Below, in pieces: positions 24,170 through 31,133 of a stretch of DNA of 64,000 nt. The stretch lies in NCBI GenBank assembly GCA_937967645.1, contig CALBTT010000214.1:60105-124104 (forward strand), in the 5' to 3' direction. The position numbers and the translations under genes are program-made. The first letter of the stretch is position 1. Each line of letters opens with the position of its first letter. This stretch comes from an uncultured Zoogloea sp. Lineage in GTDB: Bacteria > Pseudomonadota > Gammaproteobacteria > Burkholderiales > Rhodocyclaceae. The notes beneath the pieces are model-generated. The model had not been told where the DNA came from, searched no databases, and was given only the letters and a program-made list of their open reading frames with translations.

Positions 24170-24382
24170 TCAGGCGCCGCCCACGCATTCGCGGCGCGAC
24201 GGCTCCTGGAGCAGCTCGGCCGCCTGCCGGCGTGCAGCCACCTCGGCCAGGATGGCCGTCTTGCGGAGATCGCTGGCGCGGCTCCACTCGGTGATCTCGG
24301 GAATGGTGCGGAAACAGCCTTCGCAGTAGCCGGAGGCCGGGCTCATGCGGCAGATGTTGATGCAGGGGGACACAATGCTCAT
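24170..24382 (-). CDS. DUF1289 small Cys-rich protein (copy 2)
   Basis: The protein has 70 residues from ATG 24382. The core CINICRMSPASGYCEGCFRT and the downstream EITEWSRASDLRKTAILAEV segment match the longer DUF1289 form, in which the region after the Cys core is a conserved helix. Four Cys are present. It differs enough from the neighbouring copy (60 residues, different tail) that the two are paralogues rather than a recent tandem duplication. The function is unknown. Confidence 0.85.
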   Translation of the reverse strand: MSIVSPCINICRMSPASGYCEGCFRTIPEITEWSRASDLRKTAILAEVAARRQAAELLQEPSRRECVGGA

Positions 24383-24502
24383 GGTTCTCTTGGGGTCGGA
24401 CACGTCCGTCGCTGCGTGGCGGCGGATCATTGGGGTTCAGGAAATCGTCTTATCTCAGACCCGGGCCCGGCTGGCAAGTTGCCCTACCGGAAGGCGAGAT
24501 AG

Positions 24503-24533
24503 GCCCCCGGACCGGCGATGCCGGTCCGGGGGC
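24503..24533. terminator. Perfect 14-bp hairpin between fghA and DUF1289 genes
   Basis: GCCCCCGGACCGGC (24503-24516) pairs perfectly with GCCGGTCCGGGGGC (24520-24533) around a GAT loop. It starts just past the fghA stop (24538). No U-run follows on the minus strand, so it could be a 3'-end-stabilising or Rho-assisted terminator. Confidence 0.55.
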
Positions 24534-24537
24534 AGGA

Positions 24538-25389
24538 CTAGCGGGAGAGCTGCCCGGCGTGATGCGCCAGGTGGTCCGCCATGAAGGTGGAGATGAAGTA
24601 ATAACCGTGGTCGTAGCCCTCATGCCGGCGCAGGCGCAAGGGCTGGCCCGCCGCGGCACACACCTGCTCGAGGCGCTCCGGGTTGAGCTGGGTGGGCAGG
24701 AAGCTGTCGGCCAGGCCCTGGTCCACCAGGATGGGCGGGCAGCGCCGTCCATCCTCGATCAGCGCGCTGGCGTCGTGGGCCCGCCACAGGCTGCGGTCCT
24801 CACCCAGATAGCCGCCAAAGGCCTTTTCACCCCAGGGGCACAGGGTGGGGGCGGCAATCGGGGCAAAGGCCGACACCGAGCGGTACAGCTCCGGGTGACG
24901 CAGGGCCAGGGTCAGCGCCCCGTGGCCGCCCATCGAGTGACCGAAGATGCCGCAGCGCGCCAGATCCGCCGGAAAGTGCGCGCCCACCAGGGCCCGCAGC
25001 TCGCCGGTGAGGTAGCTCTCCATGCGCCAGTGACGGGCCCAGGGCTCGCGCACGGCATCCAGGTAGAAGCCGGCACCTACGCCGAAGTCCCAGGCCTCCG
25101 CCTCGCCGGGCACGTTGGCGCCCCGCGGGCTGGTATCCGGCGCCACCAGCATCAGGCCCAGCTCGGCGGCGAGGCGCTGGGCGCCCGCCTTGATCGGAAA
25201 GGTCTCTTCGGTGCAGGTCAGGCCGGCCAGGTAGAACAGCACCGGCACCGGCCCGGCCGCCGCCTGGGGCGGCACGAACACGGCGAAGCGCATCGGCAGG
25301 CCGATCTCCGCCGAGGCATGGCGGTAGAAGCCCTGCCGGCCGCCGAAGCAGCCGTGCTCCGAAAGGGTTTCGAAGGGGCGGTCGGCCAT
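24538..25389 (-). CDS. fghA: S-formylglutathione hydrolase
   Basis: The protein has 283 residues from ATG 25389, only one base after the frmA stop. Esterase D signatures are visible: HGCFGGRQGFYRH at the N-terminus, FYLAGLTCTEETF, and the nucleophile elbow GIFGHSMGGHGAL. It hydrolyses S-formylglutathione to formate and glutathione, the second step of glutathione-dependent formaldehyde oxidation. It is operonic with frmA. Confidence 0.96.
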   Translation of the reverse strand: MADRPFETLSEHGCFGGRQGFYRHASAEIGLPMRFAVFVPPQAAAGPVPVLFYLAGLTCTEETFPIKAGAQRLAAELGLMLVAPDTSPRGANVPGEAEAWDFGVGAGFYLDAVREPWARHWRMESYLTGELRALVGAHFPADLARCGIFGHSMGGHGALTLALRHPELYRSVSAFAPIAAPTLCPWGEKAFGGYLGEDRSLWRAHDASALIEDGRRCPPILVDQGLADSFLPTQLNPERLEQVCAAAGQPLRLRRHEGYDHGYYFISTFMADHLAHHAGQLSR

Positions 25390-25390
25390 C

Positions 25391-26497
25391 TCAGAACAGC
25401 ACCACCGAACGGATGGACTCACCCTTCTTCATCAGGTCGAAGCCCTCGTTGATCTGATCCAGGGACAGGGTGTGGGTGATCAGGTCGTCGATGTTGAGCT
25501 TGCCTTCCATGTACCAGTCCACGATCTTCGGCACGTCGGTGCGGCCGCGGGCGCCCCCGAAGGCGGAGCCCTTCCAGACCCGGCCGGTGACCAGCTGGAA
25601 CGGACGGGTGGAGATCTCGGCACCGGCTTCGGCCACGCCGATGATCACCGACTGGCCCCAGCCCTTGTGGGTGCACTCGAGGGCCTGGCGCATCACCTTG
25701 GTGTTGCCGATGCACTCGAAGCTGTAGTCGGCGCCACCGTCGGTCAGCTGGACGATGTGATCGACGACGTTCTCCACGTCGTTCGGGTTGATGAAGTGGG
25801 TCATGCCGAACTTGCGGGCCATGGCTTCACGGCCGGGGTTGAGGTCCACCCCGATGATCTTGTCGGCGCCCACCATCTTGGCCGCCTGGATCACGTTGAG
25901 GCCGATGCCACCGAGGCCGAACACCACCACATTGGCCCCCGCTTCCACCTTGGCGGTGAACAGCACGGCGCCCACGCCGGTGGTGACGCCGCAGCCGATG
26001 TAGCACACCTTGTCGAAGGGCGCGTCCTCGCGGATCTTGGCCAGGGCGATCTCCGGCACCACGATGTAGTTGGAGAAGGTGGAGGTGCCCATGTAGTGCA
26101 GGATCGGCTTGCCATCCAGGCTGAAGCGGCTGGTCGCATCGGGCATCAGACCGCGGCCCTGGGTGCTGCGGATCTTCTGGCACAGGTTGGTCTTGCGCGA
26201 CAGGCAGAACTTGCACTCGCGGCATTCCGGCGTGTAGAGCGGGATCACGTGGTCGCCGGTCTTCAGGGACTTCACGTCGGGGCCCACATCCACCACCACG
26301 CCGGCGCCTTCATGGCCCAGGATGGCGGGGAACAGGCCCTCCGGGTCGGCCCCGGAGAGGGTGTAGTAGTCGGTATGACAGATGCCGGTGGCTTTCACCT
26401 CGACCAGCACCTCGCCGGCCTTGGGGCCTTCCAGGTCGACGGTTTCGATGCTGAGCGGGGCGCCGGCCTTCCAGGCCACGGCTGCACGGGTTTTCAT
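25391..26497 (-). CDS. frmA: S-(hydroxymethyl)glutathione dehydrogenase / class III alcohol dehydrogenase
   Basis: The protein has 368 residues. Zn motifs are present: GICHTDYYTLSG and GHEGAGVV for the catalytic zinc, and CRECKFCLSRKTNLCQK for the structural zinc. The Rossmann motif is FGLGGIGLNV, and the IGCGVTTGVGAV segment is typical of class III enzymes. It oxidises the spontaneous adduct of formaldehyde and glutathione. It pairs with fghA and, in the wider window, with gshA/gshB. Confidence 0.97.
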   Translation of the reverse strand: MKTRAAVAWKAGAPLSIETVDLEGPKAGEVLVEVKATGICHTDYYTLSGADPEGLFPAILGHEGAGVVVDVGPDVKSLKTGDHVIPLYTPECRECKFCLSRKTNLCQKIRSTQGRGLMPDATSRFSLDGKPILHYMGTSTFSNYIVVPEIALAKIREDAPFDKVCYIGCGVTTGVGAVLFTAKVEAGANVVVFGLGGIGLNVIQAAKMVGADKIIGVDLNPGREAMARKFGMTHFINPNDVENVVDHIVQLTDGGADYSFECIGNTKVMRQALECTHKGWGQSVIIGVAEAGAEISTRPFQLVTGRVWKGSAFGGARGRTDVPKIVDWYMEGKLNIDDLITHTLSLDQINEGFDLMKKGESIRSVVLF

Positions 26498-26524
26498 GGG
26501 AGAGTCCTCAGGGGTTGGGAGAGA

Positions 26525-27109
26525 TCAGAGATGTTTTTCGTCGCGGATACGTTTGCCCACGGCGGGGGGATGATAGGCAGCCATTGCACGCAGCAGGGTC
26601 GGGACGCTGTCCTCGACCAGCAGCAGGCCCCGGTTCTCGGCCTTCATGAAGCCTTCCGTCACCCCCCGGTCCATCATCTGGATCAGGGGCTGGTAGTAGG
26701 CATCCACATCGAGCAGGGCGATGGGCTTGCTGTGGAAGCCGAGCTGGGCCCAGGTGAGGATCTCGAAGAGCTCCTCGAAGGTGCCGAGCCCGCCGGGCAG
26801 GGCCACGAAGCCATCGGCCAGCTCGGCCATGCGGGCCTTGCGGGAATGCATGGAGTCCACCACCTCCAGGCGGGTCAGGCCCTCATGCCCGACCTCCCAT
26901 TCCATCAGGGCCCGGGGGATCACTCCCACCACCTTGCCGCCAGCCGCCAGGCAGGCGTCGGCCACGATGCCCATCAGGCCGACGTTGCCGCCGCCATAGA
27001 CCAGTTCGATACCCCGCTCGGCCAGGGTCTTGCCGAGGGATTCGGCCACTTCCCGGTAGGCCGGGCGCACGCCCGGGCGGGAGCCGCAGAACACGCAGAT
27101 GCGCCGCAT
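26525..27109 (-). CDS. LOG-family protein (cytokinin riboside 5'-monophosphate phosphoribohydrolase-like)
   Basis: The protein has 194 residues. It opens MRRICVFCGSRPG, typical of TIGR00730 proteins. The catalytic signatures SRKARM and PGGLGTFEE (the LOG PGGxGTxxE motif) are intact. Enzymes of this family release adenine-type bases from nucleotide monophosphates. It lies 27 bp after frmA but has no known tie to formaldehyde metabolism, so the operon association may be incidental. Confidence 0.92.
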   Translation of the reverse strand: MRRICVFCGSRPGVRPAYREVAESLGKTLAERGIELVYGGGNVGLMGIVADACLAAGGKVVGVIPRALMEWEVGHEGLTRLEVVDSMHSRKARMAELADGFVALPGGLGTFEELFEILTWAQLGFHSKPIALLDVDAYYQPLIQMMDRGVTEGFMKAENRGLLLVEDSVPTLLRAMAAYHPPAVGKRIRDEKHL

Positions 27110-27122
27110 GGATCGGGCTGCC

Positions 27123-27743
27123 TCAGAAGCCGCCTTCGGCGAGCCAGCGCTCCACCTGGGGCAGTCGGTCCGCTCCCCAGAAGGACTCCCCGTCGACGAT
27201 CAGGAAGGGGGAGCCGAAGACCCCCCGCGACATGCCGAGCTCGACCTCCGCGGCCAGGCGCGCCTTGATCTCGGTCCCGGCGAGCACCGCCGACAGCTCG
27301 TCCTGGTCCACGCCCACCCCGGCGGCGATGCGCAGCACATTGCCCAGGTCGGAGATGTTCACGTCGTCGACGAAATAGGCACGGTAGGCGGCCAGGCCGA
27401 ACTCCCGGGCCCGCGCCGGGTTGCGGTCGTTGATCCACAGGAAGGCACGCGCGGCATGCTGGGTGGGGATCGGAAAGGCGCTGGGCTGCCGGAAGGGCAG
27501 GCCGAAGTAGCGGGCCGAGCGCTCGATGTCATGCATCGAGTAGGCGCCCTTGAGCGGAATGCTCGGCAGTGGCGCCAGGCCGGTCACCTTGAAGGTGACC
27601 CCGAGCAGGAAGGGATGCCACAGCACGCTGCGCCCGTAGCGCGCGGCCAGGGCATCGATCTGCTCGGCCGCGAAGTAACCGTAGGGCGACGAGAAATCGA
27701 AATAAAAATCGATGGGGCCCGCAGGCTGCCGTACTTCACTCAT
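27123..27743 (-). CDS. 2-hydroxychromene-2-carboxylate isomerase family protein (DsbA/GST-kappa fold)
   Basis: The protein has 206 residues. The N-terminal FYFDFSSPYGYFAAE carries the family active-site Ser in a thioredoxin-like fold. WHPFLLGVTFKVTG and the C-terminal GVFGSPFLIVDGESFWGADRL are family segments. Known members isomerise 2-hydroxychromene-2-carboxylate in naphthalene degradation using glutathione. Here no aromatic ring-cleavage genes are adjacent, so the substrate could differ. It is 13 bp upstream of the LOG gene. Confidence 0.88.
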   Translation of the reverse strand: MSEVRQPAGPIDFYFDFSSPYGYFAAEQIDALAARYGRSVLWHPFLLGVTFKVTGLAPLPSIPLKGAYSMHDIERSARYFGLPFRQPSAFPIPTQHAARAFLWINDRNPARAREFGLAAYRAYFVDDVNISDLGNVLRIAAGVGVDQDELSAVLAGTEIKARLAAEVELGMSRGVFGSPFLIVDGESFWGADRLPQVERWLAEGGF

Positions 27744-27759
27744 GGGTGCATCCTCCGCG

Positions 27760-28197
27760 TCAGGCCCCGCGGGGCCACAGGATCATCTGGGTACAACGGA
27801 ACAGGGCCAGCCGCCGGCCGTCGGCGCCGCTCACGGTGGCGTCCCACACCTGGGTGCTGCGCCCCAGATGCACGGCCGTGGCCTCGCAACTCAGCTCGCC
27901 CTCGGTCTGTGTACCGAAAAAATTGCTCTTGAGTTCGATGGTCGTGAAGCTCTCGGCCCCGGGCGGCAGGTGCGCCACCGTGGCATAGCCGGCCGACGTG
28001 TCGGCCAGGGCGATCACCGACGCGGCATGCAGGAAGCCGTTGGGCGCCAGCATGTCCGGGCGGATCTGCATGCGCGCGACCAGGCGGCCCTCCTCCAGGC
28101 GGGTCACCTCGAGCCCGAACCAGCCGGGCAGGTGGCCCTCACCTCGGGCGTTCAGGCTGTCCAGACCGATGTCCGGACGCAGGAAGGACTTGCTCAT
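27760..28197 (-). CDS. PaaI-like hotdog-fold thioesterase
   Basis: The protein has 145 residues from ATG 28197. The hotdog core LAPNGFLHAASVIALADTSAG holds the family N-G-x-x-H catalytic region, and TTIELKSNFFGTQTEGELSC forms the second half. Members hydrolyse acyl- or aroyl-CoA thioesters. It sits in a minus-strand run between the GNAT-carbonic anhydrase fusion and the isomerase gene, with gaps of 7 and 16 bp. Confidence 0.88.
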   Translation of the reverse strand: MSKSFLRPDIGLDSLNARGEGHLPGWFGLEVTRLEEGRLVARMQIRPDMLAPNGFLHAASVIALADTSAGYATVAHLPPGAESFTTIELKSNFFGTQTEGELSCEATAVHLGRSTQVWDATVSGADGRRLALFRCTQMILWPRGA

Positions 28198-28204
28198 CCC
28201 GCGC

Positions 28205-29347
28205 TCAGGCCTCAAGGGTTTCCAGTGCCGCCAGGTAGCGGCCCATCAGGTCCTCGCGCCGGCTCACATTGATGCCCAGGTCGCGGATCAAGCCGTCCTT
28301 CAGGCCATACACCCAGCCATGCACGGTAAGGCGCTGGCCGCGCTTCCAGGCGTCCTGCACCACCACGGTCTGGCACACGTTCACCACCTGCTCGAGGGCA
28401 TTGAGTTCGCACAGGCGATCGTGGCGCATGTCGGGCGGCAGCAGGTCGACCCGGTCGAGATGCTTCACATGCACGTCCTGCACATGGCGCAGCCACAGGT
28501 CCACCAGACCCACGCGTTCACGCTGCAGGGCTGCCTTGACACCGCCGCAGCCGTAGTGGCCCACCACCATGATGTGCTTGACCTTGAGCACGTCCACGGC
28601 GAACTGGATCACCGACAGGCAGTTGAGGTCGGTATGCACCACCACGTTGGCCACGTTGCGATGCACGAAGACCTCGCCCGGCAACAGGCCGATGATCTCG
28701 TTCGCCGGCACGCGGGAATCGGAACAGCCGATCCACAGGTACTCCGGCGCCTGCAGGGTGGACAGCTTCTCGAAGAAGCCGGGATCCACCTGGCGCATGC
28801 GGCGCGACCAGGCCAGGTTGTAGTCGAACAGGTGGAACAGGTTTTCGTTCTCGATCTCGCTCTCGGACCAGTTCTCCAGGTCCAGGGCGAGGAACATGGT
28901 GCCCTCGATAGGCGTCGGGTAATAGGCCGGGGCCTCCTTGAAGCCCAGTTCCCGGTAGAGCTTCACCGCGATGCGCATGGCCGGCAGGGTATCCAGCATC
29001 ATCTTGCGGTAGCCCAGGGCCTTGGCCGCCTTGATGGCCGCCAGGGCCAGCTCGCGGCCCACGCCGTTGCCGCGCAGTTCGGGCTCGACATAGAGGCGCT
29101 TCATCTCGCAGACGCCGTCGGTGGCGGGGCGGATGCCGATGCAGCCGGCCGGCCGGCCATCCACCTCGGCAAAGAAGAGACGCCCGGCCGGCGCGGAGTA
29201 AGCGCCGGGCAGCGAAGCCATCTCCTCGGAGAAATTCTGATAGCCCAGATCAACGCCCAGCCAGGCCGCGTAATTACGGAAGAACTGCCGGACGTGCTCG
29301 ATTTCAGCGTGGTCGTCGGCCCCCAGGACGCGGAGTGTTACAGCCAT
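28205..29347 (-). CDS. Fusion: GNAT N-acetyltransferase + beta-carbonic anhydrase
   Basis: The protein has 380 residues and two full domains in one frame. Residues 1-158 form a GNAT fold, with KRLYVEPELRGNGVGRELAL (84-103) as the acetyl-CoA loop. Residues ~160-380 form a plant-type beta-carbonic anhydrase like E. coli Can. Its zinc and catalytic residues are WIGCSDSRV (C208, D210) and VVGHYGCGGV (H264, C267). The anhydrase part alone has the normal length of ~220 residues. No internal stop or frameshift separates the domains. The acetyltransferase substrate is unknown, and the reason for the fusion is unclear. Confidence 0.93.
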   Translation of the reverse strand: MAVTLRVLGADDHAEIEHVRQFFRNYAAWLGVDLGYQNFSEEMASLPGAYSAPAGRLFFAEVDGRPAGCIGIRPATDGVCEMKRLYVEPELRGNGVGRELALAAIKAAKALGYRKMMLDTLPAMRIAVKLYRELGFKEAPAYYPTPIEGTMFLALDLENWSESEIENENLFHLFDYNLAWSRRMRQVDPGFFEKLSTLQAPEYLWIGCSDSRVPANEIIGLLPGEVFVHRNVANVVVHTDLNCLSVIQFAVDVLKVKHIMVVGHYGCGGVKAALQRERVGLVDLWLRHVQDVHVKHLDRVDLLPPDMRHDRLCELNALEQVVNVCQTVVVQDAWKRGQRLTVHGWVYGLKDGLIRDLGINVSRREDLMGRYLAALETLEA

Positions 29348-29503
29348 CGGTCAACTCATTCTTAGAACGGAATAGCCCGACACGATACCCGTCTGCGCCG
29401 ATCCTTTCATCCCGAAAGTGCACTGCACAAGCGCCGCCCTCCCGCCATCCCGCCCCCACCCGCGTCGGAGAACCCGACAGCCCCACCGGGACCCGCAAAA
29501 AAG

Positions 29504-29523
29504 TTACGCTTACGTAAACGTAA
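29504..29523. promoter_or_regulatory. 20-bp palindrome, candidate MerR-type operator
   Basis: TTACGCTTACGTAAACGTAA is a near-perfect palindrome; only base pair 6/15 fails. It lies 20 bp beyond the 3' end of the MerR gene and 157 bp before the GNAT-carbonic anhydrase start, both on the minus strand. ACGT-rich palindromes of this style are used by MerR regulators of acyl-CoA catabolism, so the site may belong to that regulator. The controlled promoter is not certain. Confidence 0.6.
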
Positions 29524-29543
29524 TTTTGGTGGTAAAAACAGGT

Positions 29544-29975
29544 TCAGCCTTGCAGACGGGCCACCAGCTCTGCGCGGGCGGCAGCGGCACCCTCCGGGTT
29601 CTCGGCGAGGAGTTCGTGACACTGCTTCTCGAGCATGCCGATCTCACCCAGCACGGCGACGATGTCTTCACGCTGCTGCTCGATGGCCCTGCGGCGCTCG
29701 GCCAGGACGGACAGGAAGCGCGCCAGCTGGGGAGCGGAATTGCGGACGCCGTCGTACATGCCGAGCAGCTCGCCGATCTCCGCCAGGGACAGGCCGAGAC
29801 GCTTGCCGCGCAGGATCAGGCGCAGCCGGGTCCGGTCGCGCTTGGCGTAGATCCGGTTGCGGCCGGCGCGGGTTGGCGACAGGAGGCCCTCGTCTTCGTA
29901 GAAGCGGATGGCCCGCGGCGTAATGCCGAACTCCCGGGAGAGTTCGGTAATGGTGTAGGTTTCTTCCTGGCTCAT
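29544..29975 (-). CDS. MerR family transcriptional regulator
   Basis: The protein has 143 residues. The N-terminal helix-turn-helix and wing read YTITELSREFGITPRAIRFYEDEGLL...RIYAKRDRTRL. A coiled-coil dimerisation helix follows, with no conserved Cys that would suggest metal sensing. This short form resembles the LiuR-like MerR regulators of branched-chain amino acid and acyl-CoA metabolism. It is divergent from an MBL-fold hydrolase gene located just before phaC and lies upstream of the GNAT-carbonic anhydrase gene. Targets are unproven. Confidence 0.88.
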   Translation of the reverse strand: MSQEETYTITELSREFGITPRAIRFYEDEGLLSPTRAGRNRIYAKRDRTRLRLILRGKRLGLSLAEIGELLGMYDGVRNSAPQLARFLSVLAERRRAIEQQREDIVAVLGEIGMLEKQCHELLAENPEGAAAARAELVARLQG

Positions 29976-29998
29976 GGATCAGCTTTGAAACACGTGAT

Positions 29999-30010
29999 TT
30001 GCAGATGCAA
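29999..30010. promoter_or_regulatory. 12-bp dyad in merR/MBL divergent region
   Basis: TTGCA (29999-30003) and TGCAA (30006-30010) form an inverted repeat around GA. It lies 24 bp upstream of the merR start, between the divergent merR and MBL genes. It does not match the ACGT-rich palindrome at 29504, so if it is an operator it may be for a different factor. Confidence 0.3.
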
Positions 30011-30094
30011 CATGGGCCAGTAAATCAGATTTCGCAGCCCCCGGCAACGCAGGCCAGCGAAACGACAAGCCTCATTCGACAGGAGAACACAGGC

Positions 30095-31117
30095 ATGACC
30101 CCGACACTGGAATACCCCTTCGAGACCACCCCGCCGGCGGGTGAGACCTTCCCCGTGGCACCCGGCGTCCACTGGATCCGCATGCCCCTGCCCTTCGCCC
30201 TGAACCACATCAACCTGTGGCTCATCGAGGACGGCGACAGCGTGGCGATCGTCGACACCGGCTATGGCATCGAAGCCACCCAGCAGGCCTGGGAGCAGAT
30301 CCTCGACGGACTCGGCCGGCCGGTCAGCCGCATCATCGTCACCCACTGCCACCCGGACCACCTCGGCCTGGCCCAGTGGCTGTCCGAGCGCACCGGCGCG
30401 GCAGTCACCATGACCCTCGGCGAATATCTCGGCGGCCACGCCCTGTGGAGCCAGCTGCCCGGCTACGACGCGCCTTCCATGGTGGCCCAGTTCCGTCGCC
30501 ATGGCCTGGACGAGGCCCGCTGCGAGGCGCTGGCCCGGCGCGGTAATGCCTATGCGCGCGGGGTGCCCTCCCTGCCGTCGAGCTACCACCGGGTTACCGA
30601 TGGCGAGACCCTGTCCATCGGCGGCCACGACTGGCGCGTGATCACCGGCTACGGCCATTCCCCGGAGCACATGTCGCTGCACTGCGCAGATCTCGACGTG
30701 CTGATCTCGGGCGACATGCTGCTGCCGCGCATCTCGACCAATGTCAGCGTTTTCGCGGCCACGCCTGATGACGATGCGCTGGGTCGTTTCCTCGATTCGA
30801 TCAGCGGTTTCAAGAAGTTGCCTGCAACAACGCTCGTGCTACCATCCCACGGGAGCCCGTTCCGCAATATCGGGCTGCGCGTGGATCAGCTCGTCGAGCA
30901 CCATGCCGCCCGCTGTGCGGAACTTCTCGACGCCTGCCGCGTACCGCGGAGCGCAGGGGAGGTGCTTGCAACCCTCTTCCCGCGTGAGCTGGACACGCAC
31001 CAGGTCATGTTCGCCATGGGAGAAGCCATCGCCCATCTGAACCATCTCGCGCGCAGGAGGGAGGTGCGCCGGCTGGTTGAGGAGGATGGAATCGTTCGTT
31101 TCGTCACAAGCCACTAA
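30095..31117 (+). CDS. MBL-fold metallo-hydrolase upstream of phaC
   Basis: The protein has 340 residues from ATG 30095, with AGGAGAAC as a ribosome site 8 bp upstream. Zn ligands are visible in VTHCHPDHLGLAQW (HxHxDH), GYGHSPEHMSLH and LVLPSHGSPF. The C-terminal extension of ~90 residues carries a LDTHQVMFAMGEAIAHLNHL helix typical of MBL proteins with a winged-helix tail. The gene ends 16 bp before phaC, so the two may be cotranscribed. A hydrolytic role on a thioester is a reasonable guess, but nothing in the sequence proves it. Confidence 0.85.
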   Translation: MTPTLEYPFETTPPAGETFPVAPGVHWIRMPLPFALNHINLWLIEDGDSVAIVDTGYGIEATQQAWEQILDGLGRPVSRIIVTHCHPDHLGLAQWLSERTGAAVTMTLGEYLGGHALWSQLPGYDAPSMVAQFRRHGLDEARCEALARRGNAYARGVPSLPSSYHRVTDGETLSIGGHDWRVITGYGHSPEHMSLHCADLDVLISGDMLLPRISTNVSVFAATPDDDALGRFLDSISGFKKLPATTLVLPSHGSPFRNIGLRVDQLVEHHAARCAELLDACRVPRSAGEVLATLFPRELDTHQVMFAMGEAIAHLNHLARRREVRRLVEEDGIVRFVTSH

Positions 31118-31133
31118 TACAAGGAGCCCAAGA

